DNA of 64,000 nucleotides, from NCBI RefSeq assembly GCF_947498005.1, contig NZ_CANMIW010000009.1, positions 90,195 to 154,194 on the forward strand, given 5' to 3'. The position numbers and the translations under genes were made by a program. A model generated the notes under the pieces. It had not been told where the DNA came from and ran no database searches. It saw only the letters and a list, made by a program, of their open reading frames with translations. This DNA is from an uncultured Winogradskyella sp. (GTDB lineage Bacteria > Bacteroidota > Bacteroidia > Flavobacteriales > Flavobacteriaceae). Of the stretch, positions 44,631 through 56,596 are shown piece by piece (the stretch's first letter is position 1; every line of letters starts with the position of its first letter).

Positions 44631-44677
44631 CAAAATGCAAATAGGTCATCTGTGACCTCAATAAAATTTTAAATCAA

Positions 44678-44872
44678 ATGGCAGGATTAGTAACATATAT
44701 AAAAGAATCGTTTGAAGAGTTAAAGAACAATGTGTCTTGGACACCATGGCCTGAAGCTCAAAAACTTACAGTAATTGTAGCTGTTTTTTCAATTATTTTT
44801 TCTTTAGCTATTTGGGGAGTTGATACTGTGTTTAGTAAAGCGGTAAAGGCTTATTTTGAAATGATACACTAA
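44678..44872 (+). CDS. secE: Preprotein translocase subunit SecE
   Basis: The 64-residue protein is the short, single-helix form of SecE, part of the SecYEG channel. The conserved cytoplasmic stretch YIKESFEELKNNVSWTPWPE precedes one membrane helix (about 30-52). Its place between tRNA-Trp and nusG confirms the call. Confidence 0.96.
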   Translation: MAGLVTYIKESFEELKNNVSWTPWPEAQKLTVIVAVFSIIFSLAIWGVDTVFSKAVKAYFEMIH

Positions 44873-44890
44873 CAATTATACAATAAGAAG

Positions 44891-45436
44891 ATGTCTGAAA
44901 AAAAGTGGTATGTTGTTAGAGCAGTAAGTGGTCAGGAAAATAAAATTAAAACTTATATAGAGAATGAAATCTCGAGATTAGGTTTAAATGATTTTGTTGA
45001 TCAAGTTTTAGTTCCAACGGAAAAGGTTATTCAAATCCGTAACGGTAAAAAAATACAAAAGGAGAAGGTTTATTTTCCTGGTTATATAATGGTTCAAGCT
45101 AATTTAAGTGGAGAGATTCCACATATAATTAAATCAATAACAAATGTAATTGGTTTTTTAGGTGAAACTAAAGGTGGTGATCCAGTTCCATTAAGGCAAT
45201 CTGAAGTAAACAGAATGTTAGGTAAAGTGGATGAATTATCTGTAGAAGCTGATGCTAATGTAGCAATACCATTTACAAAAGGAGAAACTGTTAAAGTTAT
45301 TGATGGTCCTTTTAATGGGTTCGATGGTACTATAGAGAAAATAAATGAAGAAAAGCGTAAACTTGAAGTAATGGTCAAAATTTTTGGAAGAAAAACACCA
45401 TTAGAGTTAAGTTATATGCAAGTAGAAAAAGTATAA
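44891..45436 (+). CDS. nusG: Transcription termination/antitermination factor NusG
   Basis: The 181-residue protein has the NGN domain, with KKWYVVRAVSGQENKIKTYI and FPGYIMVQANL, and a C-terminal KOW domain with FTKGETVKVIDGPFNGFDGT. It binds RNA polymerase and links it to the ribosome or Rho. The 18-base gap from secE indicates one operon. Confidence 0.97.
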   Translation: MSEKKWYVVRAVSGQENKIKTYIENEISRLGLNDFVDQVLVPTEKVIQIRNGKKIQKEKVYFPGYIMVQANLSGEIPHIIKSITNVIGFLGETKGGDPVPLRQSEVNRMLGKVDELSVEADANVAIPFTKGETVKVIDGPFNGFDGTIEKINEEKRKLEVMVKIFGRKTPLELSYMQVEKV

Positions 45437-45502
45437 TAATTGTTACAGTAAAGAGCGTTTATCTATGCTTCCAATGTAGATATTCGTAATAAATTTTAAG
45501 AA

Positions 45503-45943
45503 ATGGCAAAAGAAATAGACAAAGTAGTTAAGCTACAAGTTCGGGGAGGTGCTGCGAATCCATCGCCACCGGTAGGACCCGCTTTAGGTGCCGCTGGAGT
45601 TAATATCATGGAGTTTTGTAAGCAATTTAATGCTAGAACTCAAGATAAAGCAGGTAAAGTTTTACCTGTGGTAATATCTGTTTACAAAGACAAATCGTTT
45701 GAATTTGTAATTAAGACACCACCAGCAGCAGTACAATTATTAGAAGCGGCCAAAGTAAAGAAAGGATCAGGAGAACCAAACCGACGTAAAGTAGCAAAAG
45801 TAACTTGGGATCAAGTTAAAGCAATTGCTGAAGACAAAATGGTAGATTTAAATGCCTTTGAAATCGGATCAGCTATGAAAATGGTTGCCGGTACAGCAAG
45901 ATCGATGGGTATCACTGTAAAAGGAGGAGAAGCTCCAAACTAA
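45503..45943 (+). CDS. rplK: Ribosomal protein L11
   Basis: The 146-residue protein is standard L11. The N-terminal domain reads [20 protein letters not shown], followed by [16 protein letters not shown]. The C-terminal rRNA-binding domain ends in [12 protein letters not shown]. It stands at the start of the rplKAJL block, 66 bases after nusG. Confidence 0.98.
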   Translation: MAKEIDKVVKLQVRGGAANPSPPVGPALGAAGVNIMEFCKQFNARTQDKAGKVLPVVISVYKDKSFEFVIKTPPAAVQLLEAAKVKKGSGEPNRRKVAKVTWDQVKAIAEDKMVDLNAFEIGSAMKMVAGTARSMGITVKGGEAPN

Positions 45944-45954
45944 ATTTTTTAGAA

Positions 45955-46644
45955 ATGGCAAGATTAACAAAAAAGAAAAAAGAAGCACAAGCAAAGGTAG
46001 ATAGGAATAAAATCTATTCTTTAGAAGAGGCTTCTGCATTACTAAAAGAAATTACATATACTAAGTTTGATGCTTCAGTAGATTTAGCAATCAGATTAGG
46101 TGTTGATCCACGTAAGGCTAATCAAATGGTTCGTGGTGTAGTTTCATTACCACACGGAACAGGTAAAGACATGAAGGTTCTTGCGCTTGTGACTCCAGAT
46201 AAAGAAGCAGAGGCAAAAGAAGCGGGTGCTGATTATGTTGGATTAGATGAGTACTTACAGAAAATTAAAGATGGTTGGACAGATGTTGACGTTATCGTTA
46301 CTATGCCAAGCATAATGGGTAAGTTAGGACCATTAGGTAGAGTATTAGGGCCAAGAGGTCTTATGCCAAACCCTAAAACAGGAACAGTTACAATGGATGT
46401 TGCAAAAGCAGTTTCTGAAGTAAAAGCTGGTAAAATTGATTTTAAAGTAGATAAAACTGGTATTATTCATGCACCAATAGGTAAAGCATCGTTTAGTACA
46501 GATAAAATTATTGGGAATGCTCAAGAATTATTATCTACAATAATGAAGTTAAAGCCTACTGCGTCAAAAGGAACTTATGTAAAAAGCATTTACATGTCTA
46601 GTACAATGAGTCCAAGTATTGCAGTTGATACAAAAATAGGATAG
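45955..46644 (+). CDS. rplA: Ribosomal protein L1
   Basis: The 229-residue protein is L1, which forms the ribosomal stalk at the E site and represses its own operon in many bacteria. [15 protein letters not shown] and the opening [14 protein letters not shown] are diagnostic. The 11-base gap from rplK fits a two-gene unit. No obvious L1-binding mimic was recognised in the leader. Confidence 0.98.
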   Translation: MARLTKKKKEAQAKVDRNKIYSLEEASALLKEITYTKFDASVDLAIRLGVDPRKANQMVRGVVSLPHGTGKDMKVLALVTPDKEAEAKEAGADYVGLDEYLQKIKDGWTDVDVIVTMPSIMGKLGPLGRVLGPRGLMPNPKTGTVTMDVAKAVSEVKAGKIDFKVDKTGIIHAPIGKASFSTDKIIGNAQELLSTIMKLKPTASKGTYVKSIYMSSTMSPSIAVDTKIG

Positions 46645-46663
46645 TAGTTAAACTTAGAATATT

Positions 46664-47185
46664 ATGACAAGAGAAGAAAAATCCCAAGTAATTGAAGAGT
46701 TGACTGCACAGTTAGCAGATAATACAAATATCTATTTAACAGATATTTCTGGATTAGATGCAGCAACAACTTCAAATTTAAGAAGAGCGTGTTTCAAGTC
46801 TAACATAAAGTTAGCAGTTGTAAAAAATACACTTTTAGAGAAAGCAATGGATGCATCGGAGAAAGATTTCGGTGACTTACCAACAACTTTAAAAGGTAAT
46901 ACATCTGTAATGTACTCTGAAACAGGAAACGCACCTGCCAAAGTAATTAAAGAATTCCGTAAAAAATCTGAAAAACCTTTATTAAAAGGAGCTTTTATTG
47001 AGGAGTCTATTTACATTGGAGACGAATTACTAGATGCATTAGTTGATATTAAGTCTAGAGAAGAACTTATCGGTGAGATTGTAGGATTATTACAGTCACC
47101 TGCTAAGAACGTTATCTCTGCTCTTAAATCAAGTGGTGGTACTATCGCAGGTATCGTAAAAACATTATCTGAAAGAGAAGGATAA
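46664..47185 (+). CDS. rplJ: Ribosomal protein L10
   Basis: The 173-residue protein is L10, which anchors L7/L12 dimers. It starts with MTREEKSQVIEELTAQLAD. The segments NLRRACFKSNIKLAVVKNTL and VIKEFRKKSEKPLLKGAFIE are typical, and the C-terminal helix ends in IAGIVKTLSE. It follows rplA by 19 bases. Confidence 0.98.
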   Translation: MTREEKSQVIEELTAQLADNTNIYLTDISGLDAATTSNLRRACFKSNIKLAVVKNTLLEKAMDASEKDFGDLPTTLKGNTSVMYSETGNAPAKVIKEFRKKSEKPLLKGAFIEESIYIGDELLDALVDIKSREELIGEIVGLLQSPAKNVISALKSSGGTIAGIVKTLSEREG

Positions 47186-47244
47186 TTTTTAAGAATACAC
47201 AATAGAAAATTAAATTATAACACACATTATTAAACATTAGAAAA

Positions 47245-47619
47245 ATGGCAGATTTAAAAGATTTCGCAGAACAATTAGTTAACTTAACAGTAAAAGAAGT
47301 TAACGAATTAGCAACTATATTAAAAGATGAGTACGGTATTGAGCCTGCTGCTGCTGCAGTTGCAGTTGCTGCTGGTGGTGCTGCTGGTGGTGATGCCGCT
47401 GAAGAGCAAACTGAATTCGATGTTATCTTAAAAGCGGCAGGTGGTTCTAAACTAGCTGTAGTAAAATTAGTTAAGGAATTAACTGGTTTAGGTTTAAAAG
47501 AAGCAAAAGGATTAGTTGATGATGCACCAAGTGCAATCAAAGAAGGTGTAGCTAAAGACGAAGCTGAAGCATTAAAATCTCAGTTAGAAGAGGCTGGTGC
47601 TGAAGTTGAGCTTAAGTAA
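47245..47619 (+). CDS. rplL: Ribosomal protein L7/L12
   Basis: The 124-residue protein has the N-terminal dimerisation domain, an Ala/Gly/Val-rich hinge (about 35-50), and the C-terminal domain with [20 protein letters not shown] and [14 protein letters not shown] that recruits translation factors. Codon use is strongly biased, as expected for a very highly expressed gene. Confidence 0.98.
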   Translation: MADLKDFAEQLVNLTVKEVNELATILKDEYGIEPAAAAVAVAAGGAAGGDAAEEQTEFDVILKAAGGSKLAVVKLVKELTGLGLKEAKGLVDDAPSAIKEGVAKDEAEALKSQLEEAGAEVELK

Positions 47620-47641
47620 GCTTAACCCATCTACAATACAA

Positions 47642-47677
47642 GGTTTAGGTCTAGAGTAATACTCTAAGACCTAGACC
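47642..47677 (+). promoter_or_regulatory. Long hairpin between rplL and rpoB
   Basis: GGTTTAGGTCTAGAGT pairs with ACTCTAAGACCTAGACC in a 16-bp stem with one wobble and one bulged A around an AAT loop. Only four T residues follow. The position matches the attenuator/RNase III site known in the E. coli rplL-rpoB gap, so it may set the ratio of ribosomal protein to polymerase. Confidence 0.75.
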
Positions 47678-47741
47678 ATTTTGTGTATATAAACGTTATA
47701 TACATTTTTTAGTTTTTATTTAATAAAAATCTCGTTCATCA

Positions 47742-50700
47742 ATGTTAGCAAAAAAGGCTGAAAGAATTAATTTCTCTTCTATTGTAAATAGGACAGATTA
47801 CCCAGACTTTTTGGATATCCAAATTAAATCCTTCCAGGATTTTTTCCAATTAGAAACAAAGTCAGAAGAAAGAGGTACTGAAGGTTTATACAACACCTTC
47901 ATGGAGAACTTCCCAATAACAGATACACGTAATCAATTCGTATTAGAATTTTTAGATTACTTTATTGATCCACCAAGATATTCTATAGAAGAATGTATTG
48001 AAAGAGGATTAACTTACAGTGTGCCTTTAAAAGCAAGATTGAAGTTGTATTGTACAGATCCAGAACATGAGGATTTCGAAACAATCGTTCAAGATGTTTA
48101 TTTAGGTACTATACCTTACATGACTCCAAGTGGTACATTTTGTATTAATGGAGCAGAGCGTGTAGTTGTATCTCAATTACATAGATCACCAGGTGTATTC
48201 TTTAGTCAATCATTCCATGCTAATGGAACAAAATTATATTCAGCTAGAGTAATACCTTTTAAGGGATCTTGGATTGAATTTGCTACTGATATCAATCAAG
48301 TAATGTATGCCTATATTGATAGAAAGAAGAAGTTACCTGTAACAACTTTATTCAGAGCTATTGGTTTTGAACGTGATAAAGATATTTTAGAGATTTTTGA
48401 CTTAGCAGAAGAAGTTAAGGTTTCAAAATCTGGATTAAAAAAAGTTATCGGTCGTAAACTTGCGGCTCGTGTACTTAATACTTGGCACGAAGATTTCGTT
48501 GATGAAGATACTGGTGAAGTGGTATCTATTGAGCGTAACGAAATTGTATTAGATCGTGACACCATAATAGACAAAGACAATATTGAAGAAATTCTTGAGG
48601 CAGAAGTAAAAACTATTCTTTTACACAAAGAAAGTGCGCAACAAGGAGATTATGCAATAATCCATAATACATTACAAAAAGATCCAACAAATTCTGAAAA
48701 AGAAGCTGTTGAGCACATCTACCGTCAATTACGTAATGCTGAGCCACCAGATGAAGAGACTGCTCGCGGTATTATTGACAAATTATTCTTTTCTGACCAA
48801 CGTTACTCTTTAGGTGAAGTAGGTCGTTATAGAATGAATAAGAAATTACAGTTAGATATCGGAATGGATAAGCAAGTGCTTACTAAAGAAGATATTATAA
48901 CTATTATAAAATATTTAATTGAGTTAATTAATTCTAAAGCAGAGATTGATGATATCGATCACTTATCTAACCGTCGTGTACGTACAGTAGGTGAACAATT
49001 ATCTTCTCAATTTGGTGTTGGTTTAGCTCGTATGGCACGTACTATTCGTGAGCGTATGAATGTACGTGATAACGAAGTATTCACACCTATTGATTTGATT
49101 AATGCTAAGACCTTATCTTCAGTTATTAATTCTTTCTTTGGTACAAACCAGTTATCACAATTTATGGACCAAACAAATCCTCTTGCAGAGATTACGCATA
49201 AGCGTCGTCTTTCAGCACTAGGACCAGGTGGTTTATCAAGAGAGAGAGCAGGTTTCGAGGTACGTGATGTTCACTATACTCACTACGGACGTTTATGTCC
49301 TATTGAAACACCAGAAGGACCAAATATTGGTTTAATTTCTTCTTTATCTGTATTTGCTAAAGTGAATTCTATGGGATTCATTGAAACACCATATAGAAAA
49401 GTGGAAGAAGGTGTTGTAGATATACAAAATGCACCAACATATTTAAGTGCAGAAGAGGAAGAAAATATGTTAATTGCTCAAGCAACAATTAAAGTTGATG
49501 AGAAAGGAACAATATTAGCAGACAAAATCATTTCTCGTCAAGAAGGTGATTTCCCTGTAATTGAGCCATCACAAGTAGATTATACTGATGTAGCTCCAAA
49601 CCAAATTACATCAATATCTGCTTCGTTAATCCCGTTCTTAGAACATGATGATGCCAACCGTGCATTAATGGGATCTAACATGATGCGTCAGGCTGTACCA
49701 TTATTAAGACCTGAAGCACCAATTGTAGGAACAGGTTTAGAGCGTCAAGTAGCTTCAGATTCTAGAGTATTGATAAATGCGGAAGGAGCTGGTACTGTTG
49801 AATACGTTGATGCAGAAAAAATAACTATTAGATACGAACGTACAGAAGAAGAAGCTATGGTTAGCTTTGAAAGTGATACAAAAACATATCCTTTAGTTAA
49901 ATTTAGAAAAACAAATCAAGGCACGTCTATCAACTTAAAGCCAATCGTTGAGAAAGGTGATAAAGTTGCAAAAGGGCAAGTTCTTTGTCAAGGTTATGCA
50001 ACGGAAAATGGTGAATTAGCACTTGGTAGAAATATGAAAGTAGCCTTTATGCCTTGGAAAGGGTATAACTTTGAGGATGCGATTGTAATTTCTGAAAAAG
50101 TAGTTAGAGAGGATGTATTTACATCTATTCATATTGATGAATATTCTTTAGAGGTTAGAGATACTAAATTAGGTAATGAAGAATTAACTAATGACATTCC
50201 TAATGTTTCTGAAGAAGCTACCAAAGATCTAGATGAAAATGGTATGATTCGCATTGGTGCAGAAATCAAACCAGGAGATATCTTAATAGGTAAGATTACA
50301 CCTAAAGGAGAATCTGATCCAACTCCAGAAGAAAAACTTCTTAGAGCTATCTTTGGTGATAAAGCAGGTGATGTAAAAGATGCTTCTTTAAAAGCTTCTC
50401 CATCGCTTAATGGTGTAGTAATTAATAAAAAATTATTTGCTAGAGCCGTTAAAGATAAACGTAAGAGAGCACAAGATAAAGAGGATATCGAAGCATTAGA
50501 AAATGCTTACGATAATAGATTTGATGAGCTTAAAAATATCGTGGTTGAAAAATTATTCAACATTGTAAACGGTAAAACTGCTCAAGGAATTTATAATGAT
50601 TTAGGGGAAGAAATTATTCCAAAAGGTAAGAAGTATACCTTAAAAATGTTAAACGCTGTTGATGATTATACGCATTTAACTTCTGGAAAATGGACAACTG

Positions 50701-51554
50701 ATGATCATACAAATGAATTAGTTGCAGATTTAATCCATAATTATAAGATTAAGGAAAACGATCTTCAAGGTTCATTAAGACGTGAGAAGTTTACAGTTTC
50801 TGTAGGAGATGAATTACCAGCAGGTATTATTAAATTAGCTAAGGTTTATATTGCTAAAAAGCGTAAACTAAAAGTTGGTGATAAAATGGCAGGTCGTCAC
50901 GGTAACAAAGGTATTGTTGCACGTATTGTACGTCAAGAAGATATGCCTTTCTTAGAGGATGGAACGCCTGTTGATATCGTATTAAATCCACTTGGTGTAC
51001 CTTCTCGTATGAACATCGGTCAGATCTATGAAACAGTATTAGGTTGGGCTGGTCAAGATTTAGGTAGAAAGTATGCAACACCAATTTTTGATGGTGCTAC
51101 TTTAGACCAAATTAACGAGTATACAGATGAAGCTGGTATTCCAAGATTTGGACATACATATCTTTATGATGGTGGAACAGGAGATCGTTTTGATCAACCA
51201 GCAACAGTTGGTGTAATCTATATGATTAAACTTGGTCACATGATTGATGATAAAATGCACGCTCGTTCTATTGGACCTTACTCATTAATTACGCAACAAC
51301 CATTAGGTGGTAAAGCGCAATTTGGTGGACAACGTTTTGGAGAAATGGAAGTTTGGGCACTTGAGGCGTATGGTGCATCTAGTACTTTACGTGAGATCTT
51401 AACTGTAAAATCAGATGATGTTATTGGTAGAGCAAAAACTTACGAAGCAATCGTTAAGGGAGAGCCAATGCCAGAACCAGGACTACCAGAATCATTCAAC
51501 GTACTTATGCACGAATTGAAAGGTTTAGGATTAGATATTAGATTAGAGGAATAA
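47742..51554 (+). CDS. rpoB: RNA polymerase beta subunit
   Basis: The 1270-residue protein is the beta subunit. The rifampicin region at about residue 468 reads [20 protein letters not shown] followed by [12 protein letters not shown] and looks wild type. Later landmarks are [44 protein letters not shown] and the C-terminal PFGGQ-type region [20 protein letters not shown]. The length is usual for Bacteroidota. Confidence 0.99.
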   Translation: MLAKKAERINFSSIVNRTDYPDFLDIQIKSFQDFFQLETKSEERGTEGLYNTFMENFPITDTRNQFVLEFLDYFIDPPRYSIEECIERGLTYSVPLKARLKLYCTDPEHEDFETIVQDVYLGTIPYMTPSGTFCINGAERVVVSQLHRSPGVFFSQSFHANGTKLYSARVIPFKGSWIEFATDINQVMYAYIDRKKKLPVTTLFRAIGFERDKDILEIFDLAEEVKVSKSGLKKVIGRKLAARVLNTWHEDFVDEDTGEVVSIERNEIVLDRDTIIDKDNIEEILEAEVKTILLHKESAQQGDYAIIHNTLQKDPTNSEKEAVEHIYRQLRNAEPPDEETARGIIDKLFFSDQRYSLGEVGRYRMNKKLQLDIGMDKQVLTKEDIITIIKYLIELINSKAEIDDIDHLSNRRVRTVGEQLSSQFGVGLARMARTIRERMNVRDNEVFTPIDLINAKTLSSVINSFFGTNQLSQFMDQTNPLAEITHKRRLSALGPGGLSRERAGFEVRDVHYTHYGRLCPIETPEGPNIGLISSLSVFAKVNSMGFIETPYRKVEEGVVDIQNAPTYLSAEEEENMLIAQATIKVDEKGTILADKIISRQEGDFPVIEPSQVDYTDVAPNQITSISASLIPFLEHDDANRALMGSNMMRQAVPLLRPEAPIVGTGLERQVASDSRVLINAEGAGTVEYVDAEKITIRYERTEEEAMVSFESDTKTYPLVKFRKTNQGTSINLKPIVEKGDKVAKGQVLCQGYATENGELALGRNMKVAFMPWKGYNFEDAIVISEKVVREDVFTSIHIDEYSLEVRDTKLGNEELTNDIPNVSEEATKDLDENGMIRIGAEIKPGDILIGKITPKGESDPTPEEKLLRAIFGDKAGDVKDASLKASPSLNGVVINKKLFARAVKDKRKRAQDKEDIEALENAYDNRFDELKNIVVEKLFNIVNGKTAQGIYNDLGEEIIPKGKKYTLKMLNAVDDYTHLTSGKWTTDDHTNELVADLIHNYKIKENDLQGSLRREKFTVSVGDELPAGIIKLAKVYIAKKRKLKVGDKMAGRHGNKGIVARIVRQEDMPFLEDGTPVDIVLNPLGVPSRMNIGQIYETVLGWAGQDLGRKYATPIFDGATLDQINEYTDEAGIPRFGHTYLYDGGTGDRFDQPATVGVIYMIKLGHMIDDKMHARSIGPYSLITQQPLGGKAQFGGQRFGEMEVWALEAYGASSTLREILTVKSDDVIGRAKTYEAIVKGEPMPEPGLPESFNVLMHELKGLGLDIRLEE

Positions 51555-51565
51555 AAAATAGTAGG

Positions 51566-51617
51566 CAGTCGTCAGTATGCAGTCAATCTGTATACTGAAG
51601 ACTGAAGACTGAATACT
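51566..51617. repeat. Hairpin and heptamer repeat between rpoB and rpoC
   Basis: CAGTC-G-TCAGTATGCAG (51566-51582) pairs with CTGTATACTGA-A-GACTG (51588-51604) over 17 positions with one mismatch. The right side continues as a run of GAAGACT-like heptamers up to 51617. Sequences rich in CAGTC/GACTG are scattered in Flavobacteriaceae intergenic DNA (recalled). It lies between two essential cotranscribed genes. Confidence 0.65.
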
Positions 51618-51626
51618 ATAAAGAAC

Positions 51627-54600
51627 ATGGCAAGAAAACAAGATAAGAATACAGTACAGAAATTTAATAAAATTTCTATTGGTTTAGCATCACCTGAGTC
51701 TGTTTTAGCAGCATCTCGTGGAGAGGTATTAAAGCCAGAAACTATTAATTATCGAACTCACAAACCAGAAAGAGATGGTTTGTTCTGTGAGCGAATTTTT
51801 GGTCCTGTAAAGGATTTTGAATGTGCTTGTGGTAAATATAAAAGAATACGTTACAAGGGTATTGTATGTGACCGTTGTGGTGTAGAAGTTACAGAAAAGA
51901 AAGTACGTAGAGATAGAGTAGGGCACATTAATTTAGTGGTACCTGTTGCTCATATTTGGTACTTCCGTTCGTTACCAAACAAAATAGGTTACCTTCTTGG
52001 ATTACCATCTAAGAAATTAGATATGATCATTTATTATGAGCGTTACGTGGTTATTCAACCAGGTATTGCGATGAATGCTGAAGGTGAACCAATTCAAAAA
52101 ATGGATTTCTTAACTGAAGAAGAGTATTTAAATATCTTAGATACTATTCCTCAAGAAAATCAATATTTAGACGATACAGATCCAAACAAATTCATCGCTA
52201 AGATGGGTGCTGAGTGTCTTATCGATTTATTAGCAAGAATTGATTTAGATCAATTATCTTATGATTTAAGACATAAAGCTAATAACGAAACGTCTAAGCA
52301 ACGTAAAACAGAAGCTTTAAAGCGTTTACAAGTAGTAGAAGCGTTTAGAGATTCTAATGAAAACAGAGAAAACAGACCAGAATGGATGATCATGAAGGCT
52401 GTACCTGTAATTCCACCAGAATTAAGACCTTTAGTACCTTTAGATGGTGGTCGTTTTGCGACTTCAGATTTAAATGATTTATACCGTCGTGTAATTATCC
52501 GTAACAACCGTCTTAAGAGATTGGTTGAGATAAAAGCACCAGAAGTAATTTTACGTAATGAAAAACGTATGTTACAAGAATCTGTAGATTCTTTATTTGA
52601 TAACACGCGTAAATCATCTGCAGTAAAAACGGATTCTAATAGACCATTAAAATCATTATCAGATTCACTTAAAGGTAAGCAAGGACGTTTCCGTCAAAAC
52701 TTATTGGGTAAGCGTGTTGATTATTCTGCACGTTCTGTAATTGTTGTAGGACCAGAATTAAGATTATTTGAATGTGGATTGCCAAAAGGAATGGCAGCAG
52801 AGCTTTACAAACCTTTTATTATTAGAAAATTAATAGAAAGAGGAATTGTAAAAACTGTAAAATCTGCAAAGAAAATTATAGATAGAAAAGAGCCTGTAGT
52901 TTGGGATATATTAGAGAATGTTTTAAAAGGACATCCAGTTCTTTTAAATCGTGCTCCTACGTTACACAGACTTGGTATACAAGCATTCCAACCTAAGCTT
53001 ATTGAAGGTAAAGCAATTCAGTTACACCCATTAGTGTGTACTGCATTTAATGCCGATTTTGATGGTGACCAGATGGCTGTGCATTTACCATTAGGACCAG
53101 AAGCTATTTTAGAATGTCAATTATTAATGTTGGCTTCACATAATATATTAAATCCAGCTAATGGATCGCCAGTAACTGTACCTTCTCAGGATATGGTACT
53201 TGGTTTATATTATATGACTAAGCTTCGTAAATCTACACCAGAGGTTCCAATAAAAGGAGAAGGTTTAACTTTTTATTCGCCACAAGAAGTGACAATTGCT
53301 TACAATGAGAAGCAAGTGGACTTAAACGCTGGTATTAAAGTTAGAACAATGGATTTTAACGAAGAAGGTGAATTAACTCAACAAATTATAGAGACTACAG
53401 TTGGTCGTGTACTTTTCAACGAAAAAGTGCCTGCTGCTGCTGGTTATATAAATGAGGTATTAACTAAAAAGTCGTTAAGAGAAATTATTCACGGTATTCT
53501 TAAAAAAACTAGCGTACCTGAAACGGCTGATTTCTTAGATGAAATAAAAACACAAGGTTATAAGTTTGCATTCCAAGGTGGATTATCATTTAGTTTAGGT
53601 GATATTATTATTCCACAAGAAAAGCATACAATGATCGCTGCTGCTAATAAACAAGTTGATGGTATTATGGGTAACTATAATATGGGACTTATTACTAACA
53701 ATGAGCGTTATAACCAAGTTATTGATATTTGGACTTCAACAAATGCAGAATTGACTGAATTGTCTATGAAGCGTATTCGTGAAGATCAACAAGGATTTAA
53801 CTCAGTATTTATGATGCTAGATTCTGGTGCAAGGGGTTCTAAAGAGCAAATTCGTCAGTTAACTGGTATGCGTGGATTAATGGCGAAACCTAAAAAATCT
53901 AATGCAGGTGGAGGAGAAATTATTGAAAATCCAATTCTTTCTAACTTTAAAGAAGGTCTTTCAATTTTAGAGTACTTTATCTCTACTCACGGTGCACGTA
54001 AAGGTCTTGCCGATACAGCTCTTAAAACGGCCGATGCTGGTTACTTAACGCGTCGTTTAGTAGATGTGTCTCAAGATGTTATTGTATATGAAGAAGATTG
54101 TGGAACATTAAGAGGTATTGAGGTTGCTGCACTTAAGAAGAATGAAGAAATCGTTGAGAGTTTAGAAGCTAGAATTGTAGGTAGAACATCTTTAAACGAT
54201 GTTTACGATCCATTAACTGAAGAGTTATTGGTTGAAGCTGGTGGACATATTGATGATATTATCGCCAAGAAAATCGGTAATTCTCCATTAGAGTCTATCG
54301 AAGTGCGTTCTCCATTATCTTGTGAAGCTAAGAAAGGAATTTGTGTTAAATGTTATGGTCGTAACCTAGCTACTGGTAAAATGGTACAACGAGGTGAAGC
54401 TGTAGGTGTTGTTGCTGCTCAATCAATTGGAGAGCCAGGTACACAGTTAACATTACGTACGTTCCACGTAGGTGGTATTGCAGGTAACATTTCAGAGGAT
54501 AACAAATTAACTGTGAAGTTTGATGGTATTGCTGAAATTGAAGATCTTAAAACTGTAAAATCTAAGGATAACGAAGGAAACGAAGTTGACGTTGTAATCT

Positions 54601-55928
54601 CTAGAACTTCAGAATTGAAATTAATGGATGCTAAAACAGGAATTGTTTTAAGTACTAATAATATTCAGTATGGTTCTCATATTTTTGTTAAGCCAGGTGC
54701 TAAACTTAAGAAAGGTGACGTAGTCTCTCAATGGGATCCTTATAATGGTGTAATTATTTCAGAATTTGCTGGTAAAGTAAAATATGAAAATATTGAGCAA
54801 GGTATTACATACCAAGTTGAAATTGATGAGCAAACCGGTTTCCAAGAAAAAGTAATTTCAGAATCTAGAAACAAAAAATTAATACCAACGTTATTAATTG
54901 AAGATTCTAAAGGAGAAACTATTCGTTCTTACAACTTACCAGTAGGTGCCCACATAATGATTGACGATGGTGATAAAATTGAAATTGGTAAGATTTTAGT
55001 TAAGATTCCTCGTAAATCTGCTAAAGCTGGTGATATTACTGGTGGTCTTCCTCGTGTAACTGAGTTGTTTGAAGCTCGTAACCCTTCTAATCCTGCTGTT
55101 GTAAGTGCGATTGATGGTGTAGTTTCATTTGGTAAAATTAAGCGTGGTAACCGTGAAATTATTATCGAATCTAAGCAAGGTGATATTAGAAAATACTTGG
55201 TAAAATTATCTAATCAGATTCTTGTACAAGAGAATGATTACGTGAAAGCAGGTATGCCATTATCAGATGGTTCTATTACACCTAACGATATCCTTAATAT
55301 TAAAGGCCCTTCTGCTGTACAGCAATACTTAGTGAATGAAGTTCAAGAAGTATACCGTTTACAAGGTGTGAAGATTAATGATAAACACTTCGAAGTTGTT
55401 GTGAGACAAATGATGCGTAAAGTTAGAATTATTGATTCTGGCGATACGATTTTCTTAGAAAATCAATTAGTTCATAAATCAGATTTCATTGAAGAAAACG
55501 ATAAAATTTTCGGAATGAAAGTGGTTGAAGATGCTGGTGATTCACAGAACTTAAAGTCTGGTCAAATCGTGACTGTTAGAGATCTTAGAGATGAGAATTC
55601 TAGCTTAAGAAGAGAAGATAAAAATCTTGTAACAGCAAGAGATGCTAGTCCAGCGACTGCAACTCCAATTTTACAAGGTATTACAAGAGCTTCATTACAG
55701 ACTAAATCGTTTATCTCTGCGGCATCGTTCCAAGAAACAACAAAAGTTCTTAACGAAGCAGCTGTAAATGGTAAAGTAGATTCTCTTGAAGGACTTAAAG
55801 AAAATGTAATAGTTGGTCATAGAATACCAGCAGGAACAGGTGTAAGAGAATACGAAAACATCATAGTAGGTTCTAAACAAGAATTTAATGAAATGATGAA
55901 GGCTAAAGAAGAAATGAATTTTAATTAA
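51627..55928 (+). CDS. rpoC: RNA polymerase beta' subunit
   Basis: The 1433-residue protein is the beta' subunit. Landmarks are the N-terminal zinc site [20 protein letters not shown], the catalytic NADFDGDQM, the bridge helix region around [20 protein letters not shown], and the second zinc site with [15 protein letters not shown]. The trigger-loop area includes [20 protein letters not shown]. An insert of about 150 residues, usual in this phylum, follows [12 protein letters not shown]. The C-terminus is acidic. Confidence 0.99.
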   Translation: MARKQDKNTVQKFNKISIGLASPESVLAASRGEVLKPETINYRTHKPERDGLFCERIFGPVKDFECACGKYKRIRYKGIVCDRCGVEVTEKKVRRDRVGHINLVVPVAHIWYFRSLPNKIGYLLGLPSKKLDMIIYYERYVVIQPGIAMNAEGEPIQKMDFLTEEEYLNILDTIPQENQYLDDTDPNKFIAKMGAECLIDLLARIDLDQLSYDLRHKANNETSKQRKTEALKRLQVVEAFRDSNENRENRPEWMIMKAVPVIPPELRPLVPLDGGRFATSDLNDLYRRVIIRNNRLKRLVEIKAPEVILRNEKRMLQESVDSLFDNTRKSSAVKTDSNRPLKSLSDSLKGKQGRFRQNLLGKRVDYSARSVIVVGPELRLFECGLPKGMAAELYKPFIIRKLIERGIVKTVKSAKKIIDRKEPVVWDILENVLKGHPVLLNRAPTLHRLGIQAFQPKLIEGKAIQLHPLVCTAFNADFDGDQMAVHLPLGPEAILECQLLMLASHNILNPANGSPVTVPSQDMVLGLYYMTKLRKSTPEVPIKGEGLTFYSPQEVTIAYNEKQVDLNAGIKVRTMDFNEEGELTQQIIETTVGRVLFNEKVPAAAGYINEVLTKKSLREIIHGILKKTSVPETADFLDEIKTQGYKFAFQGGLSFSLGDIIIPQEKHTMIAAANKQVDGIMGNYNMGLITNNERYNQVIDIWTSTNAELTELSMKRIREDQQGFNSVFMMLDSGARGSKEQIRQLTGMRGLMAKPKKSNAGGGEIIENPILSNFKEGLSILEYFISTHGARKGLADTALKTADAGYLTRRLVDVSQDVIVYEEDCGTLRGIEVAALKKNEEIVESLEARIVGRTSLNDVYDPLTEELLVEAGGHIDDIIAKKIGNSPLESIEVRSPLSCEAKKGICVKCYGRNLATGKMVQRGEAVGVVAAQSIGEPGTQLTLRTFHVGGIAGNISEDNKLTVKFDGIAEIEDLKTVKSKDNEGNEVDVVISRTSELKLMDAKTGIVLSTNNIQYGSHIFVKPGAKLKKGDVVSQWDPYNGVIISEFAGKVKYENIEQGITYQVEIDEQTGFQEKVISESRNKKLIPTLLIEDSKGETIRSYNLPVGAHIMIDDGDKIEIGKILVKIPRKSAKAGDITGGLPRVTELFEARNPSNPAVVSAIDGVVSFGKIKRGNREIIIESKQGDIRKYLVKLSNQILVQENDYVKAGMPLSDGSITPNDILNIKGPSAVQQYLVNEVQEVYRLQGVKINDKHFEVVVRQMMRKVRIIDSGDTIFLENQLVHKSDFIEENDKIFGMKVVEDAGDSQNLKSGQIVTVRDLRDENSSLRREDKNLVTARDASPATATPILQGITRASLQTKSFISAASFQETTKVLNEAAVNGKVDSLEGLKENVIVGHRIPAGTGVREYENIIVGSKQEFNEMMKAKEEMNFN

Positions 55929-55958
55929 TTCGGAGTTTCTTTAATATATTAAAATAAT

Positions 55959-55993
55959 AAAAGCCTTCTTGTAGTTTACTTGAAGGCTTTTTT
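55959..55993 (+). terminator. Intrinsic terminator after rpoC
   Basis: AAAAGCCTTC pairs with GAAGGCTTTT around a 13-base loop, with two further T after the stem. It ends the secE-rpoC block. Confidence 0.88.
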
Positions 55994-56046
55994 AATTAAA
56001 AATAAATGAATCTCAGATTAAAGAGATTCAATTAAACCTATTTAAA

Positions 56047-56364
56047 ATGGCAGACGAAAAAAATAACCCTAAGAAGGGACAAATTAATATAGAATTAGAC
56101 GAAAAAATAGCAGAAGGTACTTATTCTAACTTAGCAATCATAAACCACTCGGTTTCAGAATTTGTTGTGGACTTTGTGAGTATAATGCCGGGAACACCAA
56201 AGAGTAAGGTAAAATCTAGAATCATTTTAACACCACAACATGCAAAACGTTTATTAAAGGCCTTAGCAGATAACGTTACAAGATTTGAAAAAGCCCATGG
56301 AGAAATTAAGGATTATGAACAACCACCTATCCCATTAAACTTTGGACCAACAGGTCAAGCTTAA
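56047..56364 (+). CDS. DUF3467 family protein
   Basis: The 105-residue protein matches DUF3467, a small conserved family. The core reads INIELDEKIAEGTYSNLAII, then EFVVDFVSIMPGTPKSKVKS, RIILTPQHAKRLLKAL and the tail PPIPLNFGP. Its place just after rpoC and behind the terminator is common in Bacteroidota. No biochemical role is established. Confidence 0.9.
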   Translation: MADEKNNPKKGQINIELDEKIAEGTYSNLAIINHSVSEFVVDFVSIMPGTPKSKVKSRIILTPQHAKRLLKALADNVTRFEKAHGEIKDYEQPPIPLNFGPTGQA

Positions 56365-56552
56365 AATATTGCGTTATTGATTTTGTTAATGAATGCAATA
56401 AAAATAATTGATTTTATTAATGAAAAATAATCGATTTAAATATAGTTTTTACGAATAATTTTATTTCTTGCCTATAGTTTTATAGTTTTTCATAAATAAC
56501 TCCTAAAAACATATTTAAAATAAGAATTTGTATTCTGTATAGTCATATTCAT

Positions 56553-56589
56553 AAAAAAAGCCTTTAATTTTTATTTAAAGGCTTTTTTT
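56553..56589. terminator. Bidirectional intrinsic terminator
   Basis: AAAAAAAGCCTTTAA (56553-56567) pairs with TTAAAGGCTTTTTTT (56575-56589) in a 15-bp stem. A run of seven A on one side and seven T on the other lets it end both DUF3467 and the convergent Fe-S gene. The rest of the 232-base gap is AT-rich with nothing else recognised. Confidence 0.9.
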
Positions 56590-56596
56590 ATTTTGG

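Noticed and set aside
47142..47540. A 132-codon minus-strand frame opposite rplJ and rplL
   Set aside because: Its Ala/Pro-rich core mirrors the Ala/Gly hinge of L7/L12. It is not a plausible gene.
48311..52606. Minus-strand frames of 60-115 codons opposite rpoB and rpoC
   Set aside because: They are antisense shadows of highly biased codons in conserved genes.
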